Source of the DNA: Pseudomonadota bacterium
GTDB taxonomy: Bacteria; Pseudomonadota; Gammaproteobacteria; UBA9214
DNA: 32,554 nt
Assembly: GCA_029287615.1 (NCBI GenBank)
Contig: JARFQV010000062.1
Location: 1 to 32,554, forward strand
Direction: 5' to 3'
Below are positions 11,716 through 19,355 of the stretch, one piece after another (within the stretch, counting starts at the first letter, position 1; every line of letters begins with the position of its first letter). A program made the translations under genes and the position numbers. The notes under the pieces were generated by a model. That model had not been told where the DNA came from. It made no database searches and saw only the letters and a list, made by a program, of their open reading frames with translations.

Positions 11716-13245
11716 TCATACGCTACCACCCGGTTCCGGCCGGCGCTTGCCGCGCCAGGTTCGCAGCAATCCGGCACACAGCAGCAGGAGTGCCAGTGTA
11801 ATCGCTGGCAGGTTGCCAGCCAGTACATAGGGCGTACTGCCCGTCCTGGGCAAGATCTCGGCAGTCACCGTCGCCGGTTCGAACTGACGGCTCCGGTCGA
11901 TAATCCTGCCATCGGGACCAATCACTGCCGAGATGCCCGTATTCGTCGCGCGCAACAGGTATCGGCCGGTCTCCAGCGCCCTCATACGAGCCATTTCGAG
12001 ATGCTGATGCGGTGCGAGTGAACGACCGAACCAGGCATCATTGCTGACGTTGACCAGGTAGGCTGCCTCCGGCAGGGAATGGATAACACCGGCCCCGAAG
12101 ATGATCTCGTAACAGATCGAACTGCCGACCGGGTATCCGCCCAGGCGTAACAGGGGCTGATCATCACCACCGGCGCTGAAATCTGCATTTGGCACGGCCA
12201 GGGCATCCAGTGAATCACCGATCAGGCCGCGCAGGGGCAGATATTCCCCGAAAGGCACCAGGTGACGTTTGTGGTAGAAGGCTCGCTCACCGTCGAGGCT
12301 CATCACCGCGTTGTAATAGTCCCAGCTGGACATATCCAGGACCGGGATCCCGGTAAGCAGACTTGCCGATATGCCACTGATCTCCTCTTCGATGTAGGGT
12401 AGCAGCGATTCCGAGATCTGGTGATAAAAGGCGGGTATCGCCGTTTCCGGCCAGACAATGATGTCACTGCCGCCGCCCTGCCGGAGAGTCAGTTCCAGGT
12501 ACTGTTCTATGGTGGCGCTGAACTGTTCCGGCGCCCATTTTTCTTCCTGGGGGATATTTCCCTGAACCAGGGTAACGCGCAAGGCCTCCCCGTCCTCGAC
12601 TGTCCAGTCTACCTGCTTCAGCAGGTAGCCAGTGGACCAGAGCACCACCAGCAGCAACCCCCCATGCCAGCCAATCAACCGCCTGCCCATAGCCACCAGC
12701 AGACCGGCACTGAGCGCAACCGCCAGACCCACACCGTAGATGCCGGCAATCGGTGCAAACCCCGATAGGGGACTGTCTATCTGGCTATTGCCGACCTCCA
12801 GCCAGGGAAAACCGCTAAACAGCCAGCCGCGCAACCATTCTGCCAGCACCCATCCTGCCGGCATGATCAGCACCAGTCCCTCCCTGGTATTCGTGACCCG
12901 GCATCTATCAATCATATAACCGAGGACAGCGGGAAAAAGGGATAAATAGAATATCATCACCAGCATGATCAACACGGAGACAACCAGGTTGATATGTCCA
13001 TACTGATGAATACTGACATAGACCCAGGAGACACCGGCTCCAAAGAAGCCCAGACCGTAGGCGAAACCGATCCGCAAACCGGTGCTGGCACCGCCACGGT
13101 CCCAGAGCAGGAACAGGGCGGCAAGAGAAAGAATGGTGAAGGGAAACCAGCCCAAGGGAGCAAAGGCAGGCACTGCGATGGTCCCGGCCAACAGAGCGGA
13201 CATCACTGGCCAGCGCCCGAATAACATTGATAAGTGGGCTGTCAT
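11716..13245 (-). CDS. lnt: Apolipoprotein N-acyltransferase
   Basis: Inner-membrane enzyme that adds the third acyl chain to the N-terminal cysteine of lipoproteins, needed for Lol sorting to the outer membrane. The protein has 509 residues, about the E. coli length (512). The first 210 or so residues hold several membrane helices, followed by a periplasmic nitrilase-like domain. The catalytic triad is visible as E267 (VWPETAIP), K326 (YHKRHLVPFGEY) and C378 (GSSICYEIIF); the Lys-to-Cys spacing equals that in E. coli. A final hydrophobic helix precedes the C-terminus. ATG at 13245, 17 bases after corC; last gene of the miaB cluster, convergent with ybeL. Confidence 0.97.
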   Translation of the reverse strand: MTAHLSMLFGRWPVMSALLAGTIAVPAFAPLGWFPFTILSLAALFLLWDRGGASTGLRIGFAYGLGFFGAGVSWVYVSIHQYGHINLVVSVLIMLVMIFYLSLFPAVLGYMIDRCRVTNTREGLVLIMPAGWVLAEWLRGWLFSGFPWLEVGNSQIDSPLSGFAPIAGIYGVGLAVALSAGLLVAMGRRLIGWHGGLLLVVLWSTGYLLKQVDWTVEDGEALRVTLVQGNIPQEEKWAPEQFSATIEQYLELTLRQGGGSDIIVWPETAIPAFYHQISESLLPYIEEEISGISASLLTGIPVLDMSSWDYYNAVMSLDGERAFYHKRHLVPFGEYLPLRGLIGDSLDALAVPNADFSAGGDDQPLLRLGGYPVGSSICYEIIFGAGVIHSLPEAAYLVNVSNDAWFGRSLAPHQHLEMARMRALETGRYLLRATNTGISAVIGPDGRIIDRSRQFEPATVTAEILPRTGSTPYVLAGNLPAITLALLLLCAGLLRTWRGKRRPEPGGSV

Positions 13246-13262
13246 TCGAACCGATGGGGCAA

Positions 13263-14135
13263 TCAGCTGTTGTCGGGGGGCTCGGACTCCGGGGACGGGG
13301 GCAGGATCGTCAACTGCAGGACATGGATCCTTCGATTGTCCGCACGCAACACCTTGAAGAGTATATGACCGATCGTCACCCGCTCCCCCCGTTTCGGAAG
13401 ATGCCCCAGTTCGTGGATCACCAGACCACCAACCGTATCGAATTCATCATCCGGATAATCCGTACCGAAGGCCTCGTTGAAATCTTCAATCGGTGTCAGC
13501 GCCTTGACCGAATAATGCATTTCACTGTGCTTGCGTATGAATGCCTCTTCCTCGATGTCATGCTCGTCCTCGATCTCGCCAACGATCTGTTCCAGTACAT
13601 CCTCGATGGTGACCATGCCGGAAACCCCGCCATACTCGTCAACCACTATTGCCATATGGTTGCGGCTGGCTCGAAATTCCTTCAGCAGGATATTCAGTCG
13701 CTTGCTCTCCGGGATGAACACAGCCGGTCGCAGCACCTCCCGGATATTGAAACCGTTACCGGAATCCCGGGCGGGATAACGCAACAGATCCTTGGCCAGC
13801 AGGATACCCACCACCTCGTCGCGACTCTCACCGATGACCGGAAATCGGGAGTGCCCCGAACCGATAATGTGCGGTAACAACTCCTGCGTACTGGAATCAC
13901 GTTCGAGCACGACCATCTGGGAGCGCGGGATCATGATATCGCGCACCTGCATCTCGGCCACCTGCAATACGCCCTCGATCATGGCCAGTGCATCGGCATC
14001 GATCAAACCGTCCCGCTGCACCCTGCGCAGCAGCTCGGTCAGCTGCTCCCGGCTATCCAGTTTCCACAGCAGGGTATGCTTGAGACGGGCAAACCGGTTC
14101 TTCAGGGTTCGGCCACCGGCATCTTGTTCATTCAT
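13263..14135 (-). CDS. corC: CorC/YbeX-type CBS-domain and transporter-associated protein
   Basis: CorC/YbeX proteins are cytoplasmic, historically tied to magnesium and cobalt efflux and more recently to ribosome homeostasis. From the ATG at 14135 (MNEQDAGG) the protein has 290 residues, near the E. coli 292. A CBS pair spans about residues 65-190, starting at VRDIMIPRSQMVVLE and ending at VTIEDVLEQIVGEIEDE. The CorC_HlyC C-terminal domain follows (FNEAFGTDYPDDEFDTVGGLV). The track start at 14210 is a TTG just after ybeY that would add 25 low-complexity residues; it remains possible because the ATG leaves an 86-base gap. Neither start has a clear Shine-Dalgarno sequence. Confidence 0.93.
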   Translation of the reverse strand: MNEQDAGGRTLKNRFARLKHTLLWKLDSREQLTELLRRVQRDGLIDADALAMIEGVLQVAEMQVRDIMIPRSQMVVLERDSSTQELLPHIIGSGHSRFPVIGESRDEVVGILLAKDLLRYPARDSGNGFNIREVLRPAVFIPESKRLNILLKEFRASRNHMAIVVDEYGGVSGMVTIEDVLEQIVGEIEDEHDIEEEAFIRKHSEMHYSVKALTPIEDFNEAFGTDYPDDEFDTVGGLVIHELGHLPKRGERVTIGHILFKVLRADNRRIHVLQLTILPPSPESEPPDNS

Positions 14136-14221
14136 GGCTTGACTGGAATGGTAACCGGGTATGCGGGCAACAGGAGCGTCCTTTCCCGGCCCCGGAACGG
14201 CGGCTGACAACAGGGTAGCGT

Positions 14222-14671
14222 TCAGTAGGGATCTGCATAGCCCAGTCCATGGAGCAGTCGACGCTCATGGTCCTCCATGATCCGGGCCTGATCATCATCC
14301 TGGTGATCGTATCCCAGTAGATGCAGGACGCCATGGATCACTATGTGTGCCCAGTGCGAATCGGATGTCTTCCCCTGACTCCGCGCTTCCTGCTCCACAA
14401 CCGGTGCGCATATCACCACGTCACCCCTGATCGCCTGTCCGACACCGGGTATCGGGTCATAGGGGAAAGACAATACATTGGTGGGACCATCCTTGTGCCG
14501 ATATTGCCTGTTCAGAGCCTCGCTTTCCGCCGCATCGACAATACGCACCACGAGTTCTACGTCCTGCCGGGATTCCTGCAGGCCCGCAGATGCCCAGCAA
14601 ACGATATCCTTCCTGTCAGGCAAGCGTGGAAAATCCACGGCATACTGCACCAGGATCTGGCGGTCCGGCAT
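14222..14671 (-). CDS. ybeY: Endoribonuclease/rRNA maturation factor YbeY
   Basis: Metal-dependent single-strand RNase involved in 16S rRNA 3' maturation and ribosome quality control. The signature HGVLHLLGYDH, with its three zinc-binding histidines, is at roughly residues 105-115, preceded by the conserved YRHKDGPTNVLSFP. I begin at the ATG at 14671 (MPDRQILVQYAV, 149 residues). It aligns with the E. coli N-terminus, whereas the track start is a TTG at 14698 overlapping the end of ybeZ. The gene follows ybeZ closely and the two proteins are often functionally linked. Confidence 0.94.
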   Translation of the reverse strand: MPDRQILVQYAVDFPRLPDRKDIVCWASAGLQESRQDVELVVRIVDAAESEALNRQYRHKDGPTNVLSFPYDPIPGVGQAIRGDVVICAPVVEQEARSQGKTSDSHWAHIVIHGVLHLLGYDHQDDDQARIMEDHERRLLHGLGYADPY

Positions 14672-14690
14672 AGTCTGGCCAGCGTCTTCC

Positions 14691-15686
14691 TTATTCAAGA
14701 TTTTTCACTTCCCGATTTTCCCTGGCCTCATAATCACCATACGCATTCAACACCCGCTGCACGAGCGGATGCCGTACGACATCACCCGCATTGAAGAAAC
14801 TGAAACTGATCCCTTCGACATTTTTCAAAACCTCGGAGACATGGCGCAATCCTGACACCGTGGCCTTGGGCAGATCGATTTGGGTAACATCACCTGTAAT
14901 CACCGCGGTTGAACCGAATCCGATTCGGGTCAGAAACATCTTCATCTGTTCGACTGTCGTGTTCTGCGCCTCATCCAGGATGATAAACGAATCATTCAGA
15001 CTACGCCCGCGCATGAATGCAAGCGGTGCAACTTCGATCACATTCCTTTCGATCAGCTTTGCCACCCGATCGACCCCCAGCATTTCATATAGCGCATCGT
15101 ACAGGGGACGCAGGTATGGATCGACCTTCTGTGTCATGTCACCGGGAAGAAATCCGAGTCTTTCACCGGCCTCTACCGCGGGTCGCACCAGTACCAGACG
15201 ACCGACCTTTTCCGCCTCGAGCGCCTGGACAGCACAGGCTACTGCGAGATAGGTCTTTCCTGTTCCGGCCGGACCGATGCCGAAATTCAGGTCGTGCTCG
15301 AGGATACTGCGCAGATAATGCTGCTGGTTGAACCCGCGCGCCCTGACTATCGACCTGGGGGTATGGATGACAATGACTTCCTTCTCCTCATCCCTGTGCA
15401 CAGACGGTATGGATGCCGACTTTTCCTGGAGATAAAGATGGACACGCTGCGGGGTCAGGGGTGTCCTGGCGCTGTCTTCATACAATCCCTGCAGTATCGT
15501 CCCAGCCAGCCGGACCGATGCCGTATCACCGATAATACGGAACTGGTGCCCGCGACTGTTGATTTCCACACCCAGCCGTTTTTCAAGTTGATGAATGTGT
15601 TCATTGAACTGCCCGCATAGATTTGCCAGCCGCTCATTGTCAGCGGGCAACAGATCGAGATCGATAGAGTCGGGTTGCGAATCCAA
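14691..15686 (-). CDS. ybeZ: PhoH-like ATPase YbeZ
   Basis: Cytoplasmic P-loop NTPase of the PhoH family, probably an RNA-dependent helicase-type partner of YbeY. The protein has 331 residues. A KH-like N-terminal region (residues 25-75) precedes the Walker A motif GPAGTGKTYLAVA near residue 138, and Walker B appears as SFIILDEAQNT. There is no ATG between the upstream in-frame TAG (the miaB stop) and the conserved region. The TTG at 15686 is therefore the best start; a CTG two codons further up is a weaker alternative. It lies 18 bases after miaB. Confidence 0.94.
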   Translation of the reverse strand: MDSQPDSIDLDLLPADNERLANLCGQFNEHIHQLEKRLGVEINSRGHQFRIIGDTASVRLAGTILQGLYEDSARTPLTPQRVHLYLQEKSASIPSVHRDEEKEVIVIHTPRSIVRARGFNQQHYLRSILEHDLNFGIGPAGTGKTYLAVACAVQALEAEKVGRLVLVRPAVEAGERLGFLPGDMTQKVDPYLRPLYDALYEMLGVDRVAKLIERNVIEVAPLAFMRGRSLNDSFIILDEAQNTTVEQMKMFLTRIGFGSTAVITGDVTQIDLPKATVSGLRHVSEVLKNVEGISFSFFNAGDVVRHPLVQRVLNAYGDYEARENREVKNLE

Positions 15687-15704
15687 AATCAGTACAGGTG
15701 CGGG

Positions 15705-17072
15705 CTAGCCGGGATATACCGCCGCGGCTGGCTCTCCTGAATCCGCCATGACCACGAGTTCGCCCCGCAGTGAATTCGGCAGCGCCTCCGTTATGCGCAC
15801 GTTCACGAACCGGCCGATAAACTCCGGCGGGGCATCAAAGTTTACCACCCGGTTGTTTTCCGTTCTTCCGGATAGCTGGTCCCGACTCTTGCGCGAATAC
15901 CCTTCAACCAGGATGCGCTGAATGGATCCAAGCATGGAGCGACTGACATCGGCAGCCAGCTCATTGATCCGGGATTGCAATCGGGCCAGGCGGTCTTTCT
16001 TGACCGTCTCCGGGATATCATCCGGCAATGCGGCAGCCGGTGTGCCGGGGCGGCGGCTGTAAATAAAACTGAACGACTGGTCAAAGCCGACCTGATCAAT
16101 CAGGGACATGGTAGCGGAGAAATCCTGATCGGTTTCGCCGGGAAAACCGATGATGAAATCGGAGGAGATACTGATGTCCGGACGCGCTTCCCGCAGGCGG
16201 CTGATCACCGATCGGTATTCGAGCGCGGTATGATTTCGCTTCATCATGGCAAGAATTCGATCCGAGCCACTCTGAACCGGTAAATGCAGGTGGCCAACCA
16301 GTTCCGGGACCTCGGCATAGGCCTGAATCAGGTCATCAGTCATTTCCAATGGATGCGAGGTTGTGTATCGGATCCTGTCTATTCCCTCGATCGCAGCGAT
16401 ATAGGTAATCAGCAAGGCCAGACTGGCTAAGCCCCCATCATCCATCTCCCCGCGATAGGCATTGACATTCTGACCGAGCAGAGTGACCTCCCGGACGCCC
16501 TGACCGGCCAGTATGGCCACCTCGGCAAGTACATCATCGAAGGGCCGGCTGATCTCCTCCCCTCTCGTGTAAGGCACGACACAGAAACTGCAGTACTTGC
16601 TGCATCCCTCCATGATCGAGACATAGGCCGTGGGACCATGGGCGCGCGGTGCCGGAAGGGAATCGAACTTTTCGATTTCAGGAAAAGAGATATCTACAAC
16701 GGCCTGTCGCTTGCCACGCGCTTCATTCAACAGGGCAGGCAGACGATGCAGGGTCTGTGGACCGAATACAAGATCGACATAGGGCGCACGATCCCGTATC
16801 GCCTCACCTTCCTGACTGGCGACGCAACCACCCACGCCTATCACCAGATCGGGATTCTGCTCCTTCCATTCACGCCATTGACCCAGTTGCGAAAATACCT
16901 TCTCCTGGGCCTTTTCCCGTATCGAACAGGTATTGAGCAACAGTACGTCTGCCTGCTCGGCATCCTGTATCAGCTGGAGGTTGTGGGAATTGGCGAGCAC
17001 ATCCGCAATCCTGGCGGTATCGTACTCGTTCATCTGGCAACCGTAGGTTTTTATGTAGAGTTTGCCCGGCAT
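15705..17072 (-). CDS. miaB: tRNA-2-methylthio-N6-dimethylallyladenosine synthase
   Basis: Radical-SAM methylthiotransferase that converts i6A37 to ms2i6A37 in tRNAs reading codons that begin with U. The protein has 455 residues. The N-terminal UPF0004 domain supplies the auxiliary cluster cysteines C12 (YGCQMN), C49 (NTCSIRE) and C83 (GGCVAS). The radical-SAM CxxxCxxC is C157, C161 and C164 in [24 protein letters not shown]-binding domain closes the protein ([18 protein letters not shown]). ATG at 17072. First protein gene of the cluster, with a good promoter candidate at 17105-17133. Confidence 0.97.
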   Translation of the reverse strand: MPGKLYIKTYGCQMNEYDTARIADVLANSHNLQLIQDAEQADVLLLNTCSIREKAQEKVFSQLGQWREWKEQNPDLVIGVGGCVASQEGEAIRDRAPYVDLVFGPQTLHRLPALLNEARGKRQAVVDISFPEIEKFDSLPAPRAHGPTAYVSIMEGCSKYCSFCVVPYTRGEEISRPFDDVLAEVAILAGQGVREVTLLGQNVNAYRGEMDDGGLASLALLITYIAAIEGIDRIRYTTSHPLEMTDDLIQAYAEVPELVGHLHLPVQSGSDRILAMMKRNHTALEYRSVISRLREARPDISISSDFIIGFPGETDQDFSATMSLIDQVGFDQSFSFIYSRRPGTPAAALPDDIPETVKKDRLARLQSRINELAADVSRSMLGSIQRILVEGYSRKSRDQLSGRTENNRVVNFDAPPEFIGRFVNVRITEALPNSLRGELVVMADSGEPAAAVYPG

Positions 17073-17104
17073 TACAACTACAGAGGAATCAATCTGGAAG
17101 TTTC

Positions 17105-17133
17105 AATATACTGACATTAACCGGATGTTTCCA
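17105..17133 (-). promoter_or_regulatory. Candidate sigma-70 promoter for the miaB-lnt cluster
   Basis: On the minus strand TGGAAA (-35, 4 of 6 consensus matches) is 17 bases from TATATT (-10, 5 of 6). Transcription would start near 17098, about 25 bases before the miaB ATG and just past the 3' end of rnpB. Read-through from rnpB is an alternative. Pattern match only. Confidence 0.5.
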
Positions 17134-17157
17134 GCAACGGCCGCAATATCCGGGGGA

Positions 17158-17583
17158 GCGGGTGTCGGCCTGTAAGCCGGGTTCTGTCTTGGACAGCCAT
17201 TCCTCTGGGATGCATGTCACCATACATCTCTTGCGACCTACCCGGGAACCGCGCGGGCCACGCGATCGTTCCCCTATTTGGTCTTGCTCCGGATGGGGTT
17301 TACCCTGCCACGACTGTTGCCAGTCGCGCGGTGCGCTCTTACCGCACCATTTCACCCTTACCCGTCACCTTCCCCTGGCACAACACGTGGCCTGGCATCA
17401 TGATCCATTACGAAACAGTCTGCTGCCGCTGATGTGACAAGGGAAGATGGCGGGCGGTATCTTTTCTGTGGCACTTTCCGTGGACTCTCGCCCCCCAGGA
17501 GTTACCTGGCACCCTGCCCTGTAGAGCCCGGACTTTCCTCCATAATCCCGAAGGATTACAGCGGCTGTCCGGCCGACTCCCGC
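17158..17583 (-). ncRNA. rnpB: RNase P RNA, bacterial type A
   Basis: Catalytic RNA that removes 5' leaders from pre-tRNAs, working with the RnpA protein. The minus strand carries the universal blocks in order. They are GAGGAAAGTCCGGGCTC near the 5' end, CAGGGTGCCAGGTAAC, GAGAGTCCACGGAAAGTG with CACAGAAAA, then GGGTAAGGGTGAAA, AACCCCATCCGGAGCAA, and CAAGACAGAACCCGGCTTAC near the 3' end. Ends were set by the P1 helix: GCGGGAGTCGGCC at the 5' end pairs with GGCCGACACCCGC at the 3' end, mispaired only at one A-A. About 426 bases is longer than E. coli M1 RNA (377), so one or more peripheral helices are expanded. Several short ORFs in the track here are spurious. Ends are accurate to a few bases. 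Confidence 0.95.
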
Positions 17584-17589
17584 AAACGC

Positions 17590-17619
17590 AGGGTACTGCC
17601 AGAGCCATGGAGGATGCAA
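17590..17619 (-). promoter_or_regulatory. Possible rnpB promoter
   Basis: Upstream of the RNA 5' end, TTGCAT and TACCCT are separated by 18 bases, and the -10 hexamer ends about seven bases before the first base of P1. Consensus match is poor (about 3 of 6 each), but the position is right and a GC-rich discriminator follows. The far better TATAAT-like sequence in the AT-rich stretch upstream (near 17670) would give a longer leader and is an alternative. Confidence 0.25.
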
Positions 17620-17651
17620 GCCCCGGATGCCCGGACCGAGAGAGACAGATA

Positions 17652-17716
17652 CCAATAATATACATTATATAATTTATTTTATTATTTGTTTTTATTGATA
17701 TTTATTAACATTAAAC
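17652..17716. other. Strongly AT-rich stretch between the TPR gene and rnpB
   Basis: About 65 bases consist almost wholly of A and T (runs such as TATACATTATATAATTTA), flanked by sequence of ordinary GC content. On the minus strand it offers several TATAAT-like hexamers toward rnpB and could act as an UP element or promoter region. No reading frame or defined terminator is seen. A CGGACCT/AGGTCCG inverted repeat lies just beyond it at 17730-17763, overlapping the end of the TPR gene, without a T-tract. Confidence 0.5.
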
Positions 17717-17754
17717 CAACCTGAACACACGGACCTGATGTTCGACACCGGTCC

Positions 17755-18249
17755 TTAGGTCCGCCGCTTGCCGGCCGTGCGATAGGTCAGTTTGCCCAGG
17801 TACCGGTTCAAGAAATTATCACGATGAAGGAACGCCAGTAGCGGCCGTCGGCGGACACCCATTTTTTCCCTGATCCGCTTGAGTCCCCGATGCGCGGGCA
17901 TAATCGACAGCCCCTCTGATACCGCCAGAAAGGCCCCCCGCCGGTTGGATTGCCTGAGTTCGGCAAGCGCCAGATTATGGAAGACATCCGCATCATTCTG
18001 CTCATCCACGGTAGCCTGTCGACAGAGATTGATTCCGGCGACATCGCCCATGTAGACGCGAACCAGTCCGTGATAGGAGGTATACCGGTTCCTGTGTACA
18101 TCGTGCGGGTCCGCCCTTTCATCCGCACAACGGAAGAAAGGCAGCGCACCTGACCAGTTTCGCTCCCGGTAACACTTGAGACCGTGAATGTATTCCTCTC
18201 TCAACCTGACGCCAGCACCCGGCGCCCAGGGACTCGGCTCCTGGTTCAT
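17755..18249 (-). CDS. Small TPR-repeat protein, copy 1 of a tandem pair
   Basis: A 164-residue soluble protein with no signal peptide or membrane segment. Three helix-turn-helix repeats of TPR type are visible: about residues 19-47 (EYIHGLKCYRERNWSGALPFF), 53-85 (RYTSYHGLVRVYMGD) and 87-120 (ADVFHNLALAELRQSN). The basic C-terminus carries RRRPLLAFLHRDNFLNRYLG. Copy 2 upstream matches it through the repeats (RYTSYHGL, LCR, NLALAE) but has a different tail, so the pair arose by duplication. The ATG at 18249 has a strong GGGAGG Shine-Dalgarno sequence. TPR proteins act as protein-binding scaffolds; partner and role are unknown. I have a recollection of similar TPR/RRRP..FL proteins in other gammaproteobacteria but cannot verify it. 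Confidence 0.82.
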   Translation of the reverse strand: MNQEPSPWAPGAGVRLREEYIHGLKCYRERNWSGALPFFRCADERADPHDVHRNRYTSYHGLVRVYMGDVAGINLCRQATVDEQNDADVFHNLALAELRQSNRRGAFLAVSEGLSIMPAHRGLKRIREKMGVRRRPLLAFLHRDNFLNRYLGKLTYRTAGKRRT

Positions 18250-18279
18250 ATGACAATCCTCCCCCCGTGATTCATGTCC

Positions 18280-18308
18280 GGCAGTGATCGCTCCACGCAG
18301 TCACTGCC
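18280..18308 (-). repeat. Perfect inverted repeat in the leader of TPR copy 1
   Basis: GGCAGTGA and TCACTGCC form an 8-base perfect stem around 13 bases, about 30 bases upstream of the copy 1 ATG and downstream of its candidate promoter. It would fold in the mRNA leader or could be a dyad operator. The matching leader of copy 2 has only one arm (CCGGCAGTG at 18907-18915). Confidence 0.6.
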
Positions 18309-18352
18309 CTGCCAAGAAACTTACCTCACAAATCCGATAAAGATAACACCAT

Positions 18353-18380
18353 ATTATATTGTTTTTTTTGAGAATGTATA
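18353..18380 (-). promoter_or_regulatory. Candidate promoter for TPR copy 1
   Basis: On the minus strand TATACA (4 of 6) and a perfect TATAAT are 16 bases apart, with an A8 run in the spacer. Transcription would begin near 18346, giving a leader of roughly 95 bases that contains the inverted repeat. The -35 lies just past the stop codon of copy 2, so copy 1 may be expressed separately. Confidence 0.55.
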
Positions 18381-18394
18381 CCCACTACCTGTAA

Positions 18395-18892
18395 TCAGGA
18401 TATATCTCCCTGCACCCCTTGCCTGCTGCGGAAAATCTTTTCCAACAGGCGACCGAAAAAACTCTCGCGCCCCCGTGCAGTGCGGCTCCCCCTTTTTCGC
18501 CGGGAGCCATTTTCCTGACTCAGCTGGCGCAAGCCTGCATGCGAAGCATCGACCGCCAAGCCGCGACGCACAGCCATGGATGCGCCCTCCGGCTCGTTCA
18601 ACCTGATCTCCGCCAGCGCCAGGTTGTAATAGACATCCGCATCAGCATCTTCACCCACAGCCGCCTTGCGACACAGTTTCACCCCGTTGCTGTCACCCGA
18701 ATACACCCGCGCCAATCCGTGATAGGAGGTATAGCGACGCTGATAGATATCACTGATATCCGCACCAGCTTCAGCAGCACGGAACAGCTTGATCGCTGAT
18801 TCCCAATCCTCGGCCCGAAAATACCTAAGCCCCCTGACGAATTCATCGCTTAAACGAACACTACTTCCTTGCTCCCATGGATCCTGGCTCAT
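18395..18892 (-). CDS. Small TPR-repeat protein, copy 2 of a tandem pair
   Basis: Paralogue of the downstream gene. The track starts at a GTG (18961). I chose the ATG at 18892 because MSQDPWEQGSSVRLSDEF aligns directly with the copy 1 N-terminus MNQEPSPWAPGAGVRLREE, giving 165 residues. The repeats match copy 1 closely: FVRGLRYFRAEDWESAIKLF, RYTSYHGLARVYSGD, LCRKAAVGEDADADVYYNLALAEI. The C-terminal 40 residues differ, being strongly basic (SRRKRGSRTARGRESFFGRLL) and lacking the RRRPLLAFL motif of copy 1. There is no signal peptide, membrane segment or enzyme motif. Function is unknown; a scaffold role is inferred from TPR alone. Confidence 0.8.
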   Translation of the reverse strand: MSQDPWEQGSSVRLSDEFVRGLRYFRAEDWESAIKLFRAAEAGADISDIYQRRYTSYHGLARVYSGDSNGVKLCRKAAVGEDADADVYYNLALAEIRLNEPEGASMAVRRGLAVDASHAGLRQLSQENGSRRKRGSRTARGRESFFGRLLEKIFRSRQGVQGDIS

Positions 18893-19355
18893 TGATCTGT
18901 ATACCCCCGGCAGTGTCTTCCCGGTACCTGGAAATTTCGCAAATCCGCACAAATATCTCACAGGGCACTGGTTTAAAAAGGAAAAATTCCATACCCAATC
19001 AAGAGAAGAGCAAGATTGCGCATGTTGTATGAATTTTCCAGGTTTATGTACCTATAACGTCAAGTTACGGTTTACCTGAACCCAAAACGGAAAAGGGAGT
19101 GAATCCCTGACCTGCCTCAACCGGAAAAACCGGATTTTGCACCGCATATCACCACTGCGCATGAAAACCGGCAAGTGTAGAATACCGTTCCCCGGGCGGT
19201 AACCATGCCCATTGAGGCGATCCTGGTCTCGCCCGGCTATCTGATCGGGGTGCGGTGGATTATCTCCAGGGAGTAGAGGCCGTGAAGAGCAGGATGAATT
19301 GTCAAAAGACCATGCAGCATCGACAGCACCATTCCCGGCGCGAGACGCGGACCGC
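18893..19355. other. Intergenic region between divergent TPR copy 2 and glgA
   Basis: About 460 bases without a convincing gene. Near TPR copy 2 it holds the duplicated blocks CCGGCAGTG (18907-18915) and GAAATTTCGCAAATCCG (18931-18947), also found upstream of copy 1. The middle is AT-richer, with TATAAC on the plus strand and TTGACG on the minus near 19055-19065, where a small dyad TAAC/GTTA also occurs. Neither strand shows a complete promoter of good quality. The 3' part has ordinary GC content and should be the glgA leader. The 96-codon plus ORF at 18789-19079 is not supported. Confidence 0.4.

Noticed and set aside
17125-17157. CCGGAT/ATCCGG pairing just after rnpB as its terminator
   Set aside because: The loop is about 21 bases and there is no U-run; it also overlaps the better-supported miaB promoter candidate.
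17162-17665. Several ORFs of 70-90 codons on both strands
   Set aside because: They lie within the rnpB RNA gene, whose conserved blocks account for the sequence.
18789-19079. 96-codon plus-strand ORF between TPR copy 2 and glgA
   Set aside because: Starts inside TPR copy 2 on the opposite strand and shows no recognisable features.
19299-19355. TTG-initiated N-terminal extension of glgA
   Set aside because: The extra 19 residues are not family-like, while the ATG at 19356 gives the canonical N-terminus.
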